Assembly (NCBI RefSeq): GCF_003865015.1
Contig: NZ_BHVV01000002.1
Span: 186,001 to 250,000 of the forward strand
Direction of reading: 5' to 3'
From: Sulfurisoma sediminicola
Lineage (GTDB): Bacteria; Pseudomonadota; Gammaproteobacteria; Burkholderiales; Rhodocyclaceae
Length of the DNA: 64,000 nt
Part shown: in pieces, positions 9,801-16,750 of the stretch
Layout of the letters: each line of letters opens with the position of its first letter
Numbering within the stretch: the stretch's first letter is position 1
Program-made: the position numbers and the translations under genes
Notes under the pieces: model-generated
What the model was told of the DNA's origin: nothing
The model's input: the letters and a program-made list of their open reading frames with translations, nothing else
Database searches by the model: none

Positions 9801-11803
9801 AATACAGCCGCATCGACAACCTCGACGAGAAGATCGGCGCGCTCGAGACGCTGCTGCTCGACAAGCAGAACTACAACTCGATGAACTGCGGCGACGGCGC
9901 CTGTCTCGGCTGCGGCGAGAAGACGGCGATCCACCTGTTCACCTCGACCGTGTCGGCGCTGATGCAGCCGCGCGTCAGGGCCTTCGTCGAGAGGATCGAC
10001 GACCTGATCGTGCGCCTCGAGCAGCACATGCGCATCAAGCTGGCGGCCGCCGTCGACCTGTCGGATGCCGGCGCCGTGGTCAAGGCGGTGGAAGCCACCG
10101 GCTACCATGACCTGACCCTGTCCAACCTCGCCGCCAAGCTCGGCGAGGACAAGCCGTCGCAGCCGCTCGACCCCGTCTGGGTCAAGAACACAGCGCAACT
10201 GCTGGAGAAGCTGAAGGATCTGAAGTGGCGCTACGTCGAGGGCCCGAGCAAGCGCGGCCGCGCCGACATGGGCGTGGTCAACTCGACCGGCTGCACCTCG
10301 GTGTGGGGCTCGACCTATCCCTTCCATCCCTATCCCTTCCCCTGGACCTCGCACCTGTTCCAGGATTCGCCCTCGGTGGCGATGGGCATCTTCGAGGGCC
10401 ACATGGCCAAGATGGCCGACGGCTTCAAGGCCGTGCGCCGGGCCGAGAAGGAACTGGCCGGCGATTACCTGCCGGATCGCGACGACGACTTCTTCCGCCG
10501 CTTCGACTGGCACAAGTTCTCGGCCGACGAGTGGGAGCTGTGCCCGCCTGTGGTGTCCATAGGCGGCGACGGCGCGATGTACGACATCGGCTTCCAGAAT
10601 CTCTCGCGCGCCCTGATGTCGGGCATGCCGATCAAGGTGCTGGTGGTGGATACGCAGGTGTATTCCAACACCGGCGGCCAGGCCTGCACCTCGGGCTTCA
10701 TCAGCCAGGTTTCCGACATGGCGCCCTTCGGCGTCGCCCAGCGCGGCAAGCAGGAGACGCGCAAGGAAATCTCGCTGATCGGCATGGCGCACCGCACTTC
10801 CTACGTCATGTCGGGCACCATCGCCCACCCGACGCACCTGCTCGAGAGCTACATCGACGGCCTCAACAGCCGCCGCCCGGCGCTGTTCAACATCTACGCC
10901 GTCTGCCCGCCCGAGCACGGCGTCGGCGACGATCGCAGCGTCGATCAGAGCAAGCTCGCCGTCGAGGGCCGCGCCTATCCGCTGTTCCGCTTCGATCCCG
11001 ATGCCGGCATTACCTTCAGCGAGTGCGTCAGCCTCGAAGGCAATCCGGCGCCGGACGAGGACTGGCCGACCTACATCCTCAACTACATCGATGACCTGGG
11101 CGCGCCCGCGACGATGACGCTGCCGATGACATTCGCCGACTTCGCCGCCACCGAGGCGCGCTTCTCCAAGCAGTTCCGCAAGGCGCCGCCCGAGACCTGG
11201 AACGACGACATGATGCTGCTGGCCGATTTCCTCCAGCTCGACAAGGACGAGCGCGAAGGCAAGTTCCCCTACATCTGGGCCGTCGACGGCAAGAACCGGC
11301 TGATGCGGCTGCTGGTGACCGAGGACCTGGCGCGTGCTGCCGAAGAGCGCCTGAACTTCTGGCGGCAACTGCGCGACATCGCCGCGACCGGCAGGGGCGC
11401 GGAGGATTCCACGGCGGTGGCTGAGCGCGTGCGCGCCGAGCTGATGGCGAAGATCACGGCCAGCCTCGGCATGGTGTCGAGCGACGCCGTGCAAAAAGTC
11501 GGCGCTGGCGACACGGCGAGTGCGGGCCATGGCGGCAACGGCGCAGCCGAAGGCTACGAGCCGGTGTGGGTCGAGTCGCCCGAATGCACGGCCTGCGACG
11601 AATGCACCACCATCGCGCCCAAGACCTTCGCCTACAACGAGCAGAAGCAGGCCACGGTGACCAACCCAAAGGGCACGAAGTACGCCGACCTCGTCAAGGC
11701 CGCCGAGAAATGCACGGCCGGCTGCCTCCACCCGGGCACGCCGTGGAACCTGGGCGAGCCGGGCATCGAGAAGCTCATCGCCCGGGCGGCGAAATACAAC
11801 TGA
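6881..11803 (+). CDS. nifJ: Giant pyruvate:ferredoxin (flavodoxin) oxidoreductase with C-terminal ferredoxin domain
   Basis: This enzyme should oxidise pyruvate and CoA to acetyl-CoA and CO2 and reduce ferredoxin, using TPP and 4Fe-4S clusters. Domains in order: pyrimidine-binding domain (AYPITPSTQMGEYWAEE near residue 49), transketolase C-like domain, gamma domain (GGWGAITTGKNLA near 510), a two-cluster ferredoxin domain with CTACGNC at 796 and CKACALC at 930, and a TPP domain with CLGC at 1008-1011, STGCTSVWG and GGDGAMYDIG near 1228. All four ligands expected for the proximal cluster appear present. A further ferredoxin-like module (CTACDEC at 1569, KCTAGC near 1612) ends the protein. At 1640 residues it is about 450 longer than ordinary NifJ (near 1170-1200); the extra length is spread over an insertion between the two clusters, inserts in the TPP domain and the C-terminal module. 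Start ATG 6881 has GAGGA 8 bp upstream. The substrate could be another 2-oxoacid. Confidence 0.88.
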   Translation: MSMLKKFLSLADSGSPEATTVKYPGVRDAVDGNTAVIHVEREASDAAGAYPITPSTQMGEYWAEEVAAGHLNISDKPLVFIEPESEHAAAGVTAGMSMTGLRAVNFSSGQGVAFMHESLYAAVGKRLPYVLNMGCRAITKASLNVHAGHDDYHCIDDTGFIQVMAKNATEAADLNLIGRKVAELSLTPAIIGQDGFLTTHLIESALLPERELVAEFCGKPDDIIDTPTPAQTMLYGPKRRRVPAIWDVDNPLLSGSVQNQDAYMQATAGQRPYFFDHIEQITDACMEEYASLTGRRYGRVATFKIEDADWLIVGQGSMIVQAEGVADYLRETRKLKVGVVNLTMFRPFPGDLLGHALRGKKGVVVLERTDQPLAEDLPLMREVRATVTKCLENGMGSEAEKPYPDYASYAPNEMPRLYSGCYGLGSRDMQPEALIGAIENMLPEGAKRKFFYLSIDFVRDPLNPKDEIHQQDLAEKYPHIGELAVRGSENPNLLPKGAITVRMHSVGGWGAITTGKNLAVTLFELLGYDIKANPKYGSEKKGQPTTYYLSAAPEPIRINCEYVYVDVVLSPDPNVFGHSNPLSGLKKGGTFIIQSNLGEATWASFPLWAQKFIVDNDIHVFYLDAFQIAREEAGSPELQLRMQGNVFQGAFFAASPVMQNANLTEDALFTAIENQLQAKFGGKGKRVVDSNLRVVRRGFTELTEITAKEVGATQRQLARKDAGLPIMLRQLPETDGKVADIHRFWEQTGHFYATGKGNDNLVDPFIGASLVPAATGVFRDMTGIRFEHPVWNAANCTACGNCYTECPDSAIPGLVNTVSDVFNSAINRIETGGTPTRYLRRAARTVEKKLRGLITGDGVAVRPLIDEAIAATVAEAAEDDRARMADEFKLFTATLGDFQFGTTKPYWTQKEKKAKGSGGLFSITVNPYTCKACALCVTVCEDDALKMVTQTDASVDRLRQDWNFWLDLPTTGKEYSRIDNLDEKIGALETLLLDKQNYNSMNCGDGACLGCGEKTAIHLFTSTVSALMQPRVRAFVERIDDLIVRLEQHMRIKLAAAVDLSDAGAVVKAVEATGYHDLTLSNLAAKLGEDKPSQPLDPVWVKNTAQLLEKLKDLKWRYVEGPSKRGRADMGVVNSTGCTSVWGSTYPFHPYPFPWTSHLFQDSPSVAMGIFEGHMAKMADGFKAVRRAEKELAGDYLPDRDDDFFRRFDWHKFSADEWELCPPVVSIGGDGAMYDIGFQNLSRALMSGMPIKVLVVDTQVYSNTGGQACTSGFISQVSDMAPFGVAQRGKQETRKEISLIGMAHRTSYVMSGTIAHPTHLLESYIDGLNSRRPALFNIYAVCPPEHGVGDDRSVDQSKLAVEGRAYPLFRFDPDAGITFSECVSLEGNPAPDEDWPTYILNYIDDLGAPATMTLPMTFADFAATEARFSKQFRKAPPETWNDDMMLLADFLQLDKDEREGKFPYIWAVDGKNRLMRLLVTEDLARAAEERLNFWRQLRDIAATGRGAEDSTAVAERVRAELMAKITASLGMVSSDAVQKVGAGDTASAGHGGNGAAEGYEPVWVESPECTACDECTTIAPKTFAYNEQKQATVTNPKGTKYADLVKAAEKCTAGCLHPGTPWNLGEPGIEKLIARAAKYN

Positions 11804-11840
11804 TGAAACTTGCCACTGCCATGACGGTTGAGCGCGCGGG

Positions 11841-11932
11841 CCGGTGGGGTGCTCTGCGCCGCTCATGTCCCCCGTCGGCGGTCTTCGACCGCCTCCTCCT
11901 CCTTTACTTCGCTATGCAGAGCACCCCACCGG
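11841..11932. repeat. Inverted-repeat unit 1 (REP/BIME-like) between nifJ and rnfC
   Basis: Perfect 17-bp arms CCGGTGGGGTGCTCTGC (11841-11857) and its reverse complement (11916-11932) flank a core. The core, read on the minus strand, runs GCGAAGTAAAGGAGGAG, a small stem-loop, then GGGGGACATGAGCGGC. The same core occurs in opposite orientation in the next unit (11981-12080), but the arms there are different. The GGAG tetranucleotide next to a hairpin recalls REP sequences mobilised by Y1 transposases; that link is inference. Confidence 0.8.
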
Positions 11933-11980
11933 CTCGCTACCGAGCGCGGTGGTGGCACGCCGAGCGGCTACCAGGTACCA

Positions 11981-12080
11981 CCATGGGCGATGGCCAGTTG
12001 TCGTGGCGAAGTAAAGGAGGAGGACCGGGTGCAGCCCGGTCCGGGGGACATGAGCGGCGGCAACTGGCCATCGCCCATGG
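11981..12080. repeat. Inverted-repeat unit 2 (REP/BIME-like) just upstream of rnfC
   Basis: Perfect 20-bp arms CCATGGGCGATGGCCAGTTG (11981-12000) and its reverse complement (12061-12080) enclose a 60-bp core with GCGAAGTAAAGGAGGAG, the hairpin GACCGGGTGCAGCCCGGTC and GGGGGACATGAGCGGC. This core is homologous to the inverted core of unit 1, while the arms are unrelated to those of unit 1. The unit ends 23 bp before the rnfC start. An open frame of 99 codons runs across both units from an ATG at 11803, but it is made of repeat sequence. Confidence 0.8.
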
Positions 12081-12103
12081 CGAGTCGCACTGGAGCCACT
12101 GAC

Positions 12104-13471
12104 ATGAAGCTCCTCAGCTACTTCCGCGGCGAAGCCTTCCAGCGCGGCGTGCATCCGCCGTCGTGCAAGCTGACCGCCGGCAACGCGATCCGCCGCCTGC
12201 CGTTTCCGCCGAGGGTGACGGTGCCGCTGTCGCAGCACATCGGCAAGCCGCCGCGCGCCGTCGTGCAGGTGGGGCAGGAGGTCGTGCGTGGCCAGCCGAT
12301 CGCGCGCACCCAGGACTGGCTGTCGGTACCCCACCATGCGCCCGTGACGGGCGTGGTCGAGGCCATCGAGCTGCGGCCGTCGGCGCGCGGGCCATGGACG
12401 CAATCGATCGTGATCCGCGCCCACTCGGGCGCTTCGCAGGAAGACCTGTGGGGCCAGCCGCGCGACATGGCGGCCGCCAGCGGCGACGACATCCTGCAGG
12501 CGGTGTGGGACGCCGGCATGGTCGGTCTCGGCGGCGCGGCCTTCCCGACCCACGCCAAGCTCTCGGTGCCGAAGCAGGCCAAGGTGCACACCCTGGTGGT
12601 GAATGGCTGCGAGTGCGAGCCCTACCTGACCTGCGACCATCGCGTCATGGTCGAGGAATCCGACTATCTGGTGCGCGGCATTCGTTATGCGATGCGCGTC
12701 ACCGGTGCCGTGCGCACCATCATCGGCATCGAGGACAACAAGCCCGACGCGCGTACCGCGCTGGAGGCCGCGATCTCCCGCGCCGGCCCGATCCCCGAAG
12801 GGGACATCCACGCCGAGCTGGTGCCGACCAAGTATCCGCAGGGCTCGGAGAAGATGCTGATCATGGCGTTGTTCGGCGCCGAGGTGCCGTCGGGCGCGCT
12901 GCCGCTGTCGATGGGCATGGTGGTGAACAACGTCGGCACCCTGGCCGCGCTGGGCCGCCTGCTGCCGGCCGGACAGGGGCTGACCGAGCGCGTCGTCACT
13001 GTCACCGGGCCCGGCGTGGCGCGGCCCGGCGACTATCGCGTCGCGCTGGGCACGCCGCTCAAGTTCGTGCTCGACTACGCCGGCGCGCCGGCGGTCGACT
13101 CGATGACGGCGCGCCAGGTGATCCTCGGCGGGCCGATGATGGGCCAGGCCATCGCCTCGCTCGACGTGCCGATCACCAAGGGCGTCTCCGGCGTGCTGGT
13201 GTTCCGCCACGAGGACATGGCCGAGCGCGAAGGGCGCCACACCTACCCCTGCATCAAGTGCGGCGAGTGCGTCGAGTCCTGCCCGATGGGACTCAACCCG
13301 TCGACGCTGGGCATGCTCGCCGCCAAGCGCGAGTACGACCTGATGGGCAGCGACTTCCACCTCGGCGACTGCTTCGAGTGCGGCTGCTGCACTTACGTCT
13401 GCCCCTCCAACATTCCGCTGGTCCAGCAGTTCCGCGTGGCCAAGCAGATCCTGCGCGAGAAGGCCGCCTAG
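12104..13471 (+). CDS. rnfC: Electron transport complex protein RnfC
   Basis: RnfC is the peripheral NADH/FMN-binding, iron-sulfur subunit of the Rnf complex. The 455-residue protein (MKLLSYFRGEAFQRGVHPP) contains the flavin/NAD region with GMVGLGGAAFPTHAKL, the NGCECEPYL segment, a SLBB-like part and two 4Fe-4S motifs, CIKCGECVESCP near residue 383 and CFECGCCTYVCP near 423. The start follows TGGAG by about 9 bp. It opens the rnfCDGEA run, with only a 3-bp gap to rnfD. Confidence 0.95.
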   Translation: MKLLSYFRGEAFQRGVHPPSCKLTAGNAIRRLPFPPRVTVPLSQHIGKPPRAVVQVGQEVVRGQPIARTQDWLSVPHHAPVTGVVEAIELRPSARGPWTQSIVIRAHSGASQEDLWGQPRDMAAASGDDILQAVWDAGMVGLGGAAFPTHAKLSVPKQAKVHTLVVNGCECEPYLTCDHRVMVEESDYLVRGIRYAMRVTGAVRTIIGIEDNKPDARTALEAAISRAGPIPEGDIHAELVPTKYPQGSEKMLIMALFGAEVPSGALPLSMGMVVNNVGTLAALGRLLPAGQGLTERVVTVTGPGVARPGDYRVALGTPLKFVLDYAGAPAVDSMTARQVILGGPMMGQAIASLDVPITKGVSGVLVFRHEDMAEREGRHTYPCIKCGECVESCPMGLNPSTLGMLAAKREYDLMGSDFHLGDCFECGCCTYVCPSNIPLVQQFRVAKQILREKAA

Positions 13472-13474
13472 AGC

Positions 13475-14656
13475 ATGTCAGCCTCCATAGAGATTCGCTC
13501 CGCACCGCACGTCGCCAGCCCGCGCACGGTCGAGAAGATCATGCGCCACGTCGTGTGGTCGCTGCTGCCGATCTGCGCCTTCTTCGTCGCCCAGTACGGC
13601 ATCTCGGCGCTGGCCTCGATCGCCGTCATCACCGGCGCCTGCCTGCTGACCGAGCGCGTCTTCGTCCGCACCGGCACGCAGGCGGGCAGCCTGAACGATT
13701 ACTCGGCGGTCATCACCGGCCTGCTGCTGGCGCTGACGCTGCCGCCGGGCTTTCCGCTGTGGATGGGGGCCGTCGCCGGTTTCGTCGCCATTGCGCTGGG
13801 CAAGGCCCTGTTCGGCGGCATCGGCTTCAACGTCTTCAACCCCGCGCTGGTGGGGCGCGCTTTCGTCCAGGCCGCTTTCCCGACCGCCATCGCCACCTAT
13901 ACGCCCTCGTTCGTCGCCGGCCGTTTCAGCGAGTTCATTCCGAGCTCGCTGGCCTGGCCCTTCATGCTGCCGCCCGACACCGCGACCTGGCTGCAGTCCA
14001 AGCACCTCGACGCGCTGGCCGGCGCGACGCCGCTGGCGAAGTGGAAGTTCGACGGCGTCATGGCCGGCGCCGGCGAACTGCTGACCTCGCTCTCCGGCAA
14101 CATGGCGGTCGGGCCATCGCCGCTGCTGATCCTGCTCTGCGGCATCTACCTGGCGGCCCGCCGCTACATGGACTGGCGCATCCCGGCGGCCATCCTCGGC
14201 AGTGCCGGCCTGACGGCGTGGATCCTCTTCGGCCTCGACCCGGTGCGCTACCCGAACCCCTTCTTCATGCTGTTCTCGGGCGGCCTGATCCTCGGCGCGG
14301 TGTACATGGCCACCGACATGGCGACCTCGCCGGTCACGCCCAAGGGCATGTGGGTCTATGGCGCGCTGATCGGCCTGCTCACCGTGGTGATCCGCTATTA
14401 CAGCGGCCTGCCCGAGGGCGTGATGTACGCCATCCTCATCGCAAATGCCGCCTCGCCGCTGATCGAGCGGATCACCCAGCCCACACCCTTCGGCAAGAGC
14501 GCCATGGCAGGCATGGGCAGGCGGCGCAAGGGCGCCACCTATCCGCTCAACCCGGGCTACATATCGCGCGAGGACGCCAGTGCGGTCACGCCGAAGAAGC
14601 GCTTCCTGCCCAACAAACCGCACAAGGCGGCCGACAAGCCGGTGAAGAAACCATGA
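13475..14656 (+). CDS. rnfD: Electron transport complex membrane subunit RnfD
   Basis: RnfD is a polytopic membrane subunit with covalently bound FMN. The 393-residue protein has about nine hydrophobic segments, the conserved SLNDYSAVITGLLLALTLPP stretch and the FMN-threonine motif LAGATPL with Thr185. The C-terminal tail is long, basic and Pro/Lys-rich (KPHKAADKPVKKP), longer than in enterobacterial RsxD. Its stop overlaps the rnfG start as ATGA. Confidence 0.95.
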   Translation: MSASIEIRSAPHVASPRTVEKIMRHVVWSLLPICAFFVAQYGISALASIAVITGACLLTERVFVRTGTQAGSLNDYSAVITGLLLALTLPPGFPLWMGAVAGFVAIALGKALFGGIGFNVFNPALVGRAFVQAAFPTAIATYTPSFVAGRFSEFIPSSLAWPFMLPPDTATWLQSKHLDALAGATPLAKWKFDGVMAGAGELLTSLSGNMAVGPSPLLILLCGIYLAARRYMDWRIPAAILGSAGLTAWILFGLDPVRYPNPFFMLFSGGLILGAVYMATDMATSPVTPKGMWVYGALIGLLTVVIRYYSGLPEGVMYAILIANAASPLIERITQPTPFGKSAMAGMGRRRKGATYPLNPGYISREDASAVTPKKRFLPNKPHKAADKPVKKP

Positions 14657-15345
14657 ACGCCGACCTTCATCAACTTGCCGCGCAGAGCACGCCGACGGCG
14701 GCGATGATCAAGACCCTCGGCCTGGTCTCGGCCATCTGCGGCCTGATCATCGTCGGCGCCTACCAGCTGACCTTCGATGCGGTGGCGGACAACAAGCGCA
14801 TCGCGACCGAGCGAGCGGTGTTCAAGGTGCTGCCGGCCGCCAAGTCGATCGCCGAGTTCGTCGCGCTGCCGGCGGGCGGCATGGAAAAGATCGGTACCGG
14901 CGAGACACCGGCGGGCGCCGTCAAGTTCTTCGCTGCCTACGACGGCGACGGCAAGCTGGCCGGCATCGCGGCCGAGGGCGGCGCCAAGGGCTATGCCGAT
15001 ACCGTGCGCATCATGTTCGGCTACCAGCCCGAGTGCCAGTGCGTGGTCGGCATCGGCGTGGTTTCGATGCGCGAGACGCCGGGCATCGGCGACAAGATCC
15101 TCACCGACAAGGACTTCCTCGCCAACTTCACCGAACTTGACGCCAAGCTCAACGCCGAGCTCAAGGCGCTCGCCAACGAGGTCAAGACCGTCAAGCACGG
15201 CAGCAAGACCAACCCGTGGCAGATCGATGCCATTTCCGGCGCCACCATCACCTCGCGCGCCGTGGGCAAGGCCATCAATGACTCCGCCCAGGTGCTGCTG
15301 CCCAAGATAGTGCCGGCGCTCGAACAACTGAAGGCAAAATCATGA
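14653..15345 (+). CDS. rnfG: Electron transport complex FMN subunit RnfG
   Basis: RnfG is a membrane-anchored periplasmic flavoprotein. The 230-residue product has one N-terminal helix (about residues 22-42) and an FMN-binding domain ending in the attachment motif ISGATITS, with Thr198 as the predicted FMN phosphoester site. The segment MRETPGIGDKI is also typical. It overlaps rnfD and rnfE by 4 bp each (ATGA). ApbE, which attaches FMN to Rnf and Nqr subunits, is not encoded in this window. Confidence 0.95.
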   Translation: MNADLHQLAAQSTPTAAMIKTLGLVSAICGLIIVGAYQLTFDAVADNKRIATERAVFKVLPAAKSIAEFVALPAGGMEKIGTGETPAGAVKFFAAYDGDGKLAGIAAEGGAKGYADTVRIMFGYQPECQCVVGIGVVSMRETPGIGDKILTDKDFLANFTELDAKLNAELKALANEVKTVKHGSKTNPWQIDAISGATITSRAVGKAINDSAQVLLPKIVPALEQLKAKS

Positions 15346-15980
15346 ATGTGACGACCACCCGCGGCTGGGACGAATTCATGGAAGGGATCTGGAAACAGAA
15401 CCCGACCTTCGTCATGATCCTCGGCATGTGCCCGACGCTGGCGGTGACGGTCTCGGCGGTCAATGCGCTGTCGATGGGCATATCGACTGCGCTGGTCCTG
15501 ATCGCCTCCTGCGGCCTGGTCTCGATGATGCGCAACGTGACGCCCAAGGAGGTGCGCATCGCCGTCTATATCGTGATCATCGCCACCTTCGTCACGGCCG
15601 TCGATTACGCGATCCAGGCGATCAGCCTCGCGCTCTACGATGCGCTCGGTGCCTTCATACAGCTCATCGTGGTGAACTGCATCATCCTCGGTCGTGCCGA
15701 GGCGCATGCCGCGAAGAACCCGCCCATCCCTGCCATGGTCAACGCCGCCGGCATGGGCGCCGGCTTCACCATCGGCCTGCTGTCGCTCGGCGTGGTGCGC
15801 GAGATCCTCGGCGCCGGCACCCTGTTCGGCGTTTCTCTGTTCGGTGCGAGCTTCCAGCCCTGGGTCATCATGGTGCTGCCGCCCGGCGGGTTCTTCGTGC
15901 TCGGCTCGTGGCTGCTGTTCTTCGCCTGGCTCGAGCGTCGCAAGCAGCGCAAATTGGCGGAGACCGCCGAAAATGTCTGA
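15342..15980 (+). CDS. rnfE: Electron transport complex membrane subunit RnfE
   Basis: RnfE is one of two homologous six-helix subunits that sandwich an iron-sulfur centre inside the membrane. The 212-residue protein shows NPTFVMILGMCPTLAVT near the N terminus and VVNCIILGRAEAHA in the middle, each with the conserved cysteine of the family. The C-terminal tail is basic. It overlaps rnfG by 4 bp and rnfA by 8 bp. Confidence 0.95.
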   Translation: MNVTTTRGWDEFMEGIWKQNPTFVMILGMCPTLAVTVSAVNALSMGISTALVLIASCGLVSMMRNVTPKEVRIAVYIVIIATFVTAVDYAIQAISLALYDALGAFIQLIVVNCIILGRAEAHAAKNPPIPAMVNAAGMGAGFTIGLLSLGVVREILGAGTLFGVSLFGASFQPWVIMVLPPGGFFVLGSWLLFFAWLERRKQRKLAETAENV

Positions 15981-16551
15981 GACCGCCTTCCAGATCTTCG
16001 TCAACGCCCTGCTCGCCAACAACTTCGTGCTGGCGATGTTCCTCGGGCTGTGCCCCTTCCTCGGCGTCTCGGGCAAGCTCGACACGGCCTTCCCCATGGG
16101 CGTCGCCACCACCTTCGTCATGCTGGTGGCCTCGCTCTGCGCCTACGGCCTCAATCTCCTGCTGTCGGCCTTCCACCTCGAGTTCCTGCGGCTGATCTCC
16201 TACATCGTGATCATCGCCTCGGCGGTGCAACTGGTCGAGATGGTGCTGAAGAAGTACAGTCCGGCGCTGTTCCGCGCGCTCGGCATCTACCTGCCGCTGA
16301 TCACCACCAACTGCGCCGTACTCGGCGTCGCGCTGTTCCAGACGGCGCGCGAGTACAACTTCCTGCAGTCCATGGTGTTCAGCCTGGGCGGCGGCGCCGG
16401 CTTCACGCTGGCGCTGGTGCTGATGGCCTCGGTGCGCGAGCGGCTGCAGCTCTCCAACGTGCCGGAGGTGGCGCAGGGCACCGCGCTGTCGCTGATGCTC
16501 GCCGGCATCCTTTCGCTCTCCTTCATGGGCTTCGCCGGATTGGGCGGGTGA
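15973..16551 (+). CDS. rnfA: Electron transport complex membrane subunit RnfA
   Basis: RnfA pairs with RnfE. The 192-residue protein has six predicted helices and the matching cysteine motifs NFVLAMFLGLCPFLGVS and LITTNCAVLGVALF. Length equals the family norm. The start ATG lies inside the end of rnfE, and its TGA overlaps the start of the small Cys-rich gene (TGATG), so all three are likely co-translated. Confidence 0.95.
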   Translation: MSETAFQIFVNALLANNFVLAMFLGLCPFLGVSGKLDTAFPMGVATTFVMLVASLCAYGLNLLLSAFHLEFLRLISYIVIIASAVQLVEMVLKKYSPALFRALGIYLPLITTNCAVLGVALFQTAREYNFLQSMVFSLGGGAGFTLALVLMASVRERLQLSNVPEVAQGTALSLMLAGILSLSFMGFAGLGG

Positions 16552-16727
16552 TGGGAATTTACCTGACCACCATCGCCATCATCTTCACCGTCATGCTCGC
16601 CGGCATCGTCGTCGATCGCCTTTACCGTCTTTTCGCCATGAAGCATCCCAAGCTCGGCCCATTCCGCAAGCAGGGCTGCGGCAGCTGTTCCTGCCACGGC
16701 GGCAGCTGCGATGCCCCGCCGCGCTGA
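16551..16727 (+). CDS. Small Cys-rich single-span membrane protein of the Rnf operon (NqrM-like candidate)
   Basis: The 58-residue product has one N-terminal hydrophobic helix (about residues 3-22), a basic middle (RLYRLFAMKHPK) and a C-terminal cysteine cluster CGSCSCHGGSC with Cys43, Cys46, Cys48 and Cys53. The start overlaps the rnfA stop as TGATG, so it is translationally coupled to the membrane core of the complex. The layout (one helix plus Cys motif, next to RnfA/E homologues of NqrD/E) resembles NqrM, which delivers iron to NqrD/E. This function is inference; FeoB-associated Cys-rich proteins have a similar look. It is short but well supported by overlap and composition. Confidence 0.8.
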   Translation: MGIYLTTIAIIFTVMLAGIVVDRLYRLFAMKHPKLGPFRKQGCGSCSCHGGSCDAPPR

Positions 16728-16750
16728 TTCAAACTCACGGAGCCAACACC

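Noticed and set aside
8102-11866. Long minus-strand open frame opposite the pyruvate:ferredoxin oxidoreductase gene
   Set aside because: It is an antisense shadow of a gene with clear motifs; no promoter, ribosome site or domain is seen.
11803-12102. 99-codon frame starting TGATG at the end of nifJ and ending just before rnfC
   Set aside because: The coupling to nifJ looks tempting, but nearly the whole frame consists of the two inverted-repeat units, and no ribosome site or protein family supports it. It might be a small gene destroyed by the repeats.
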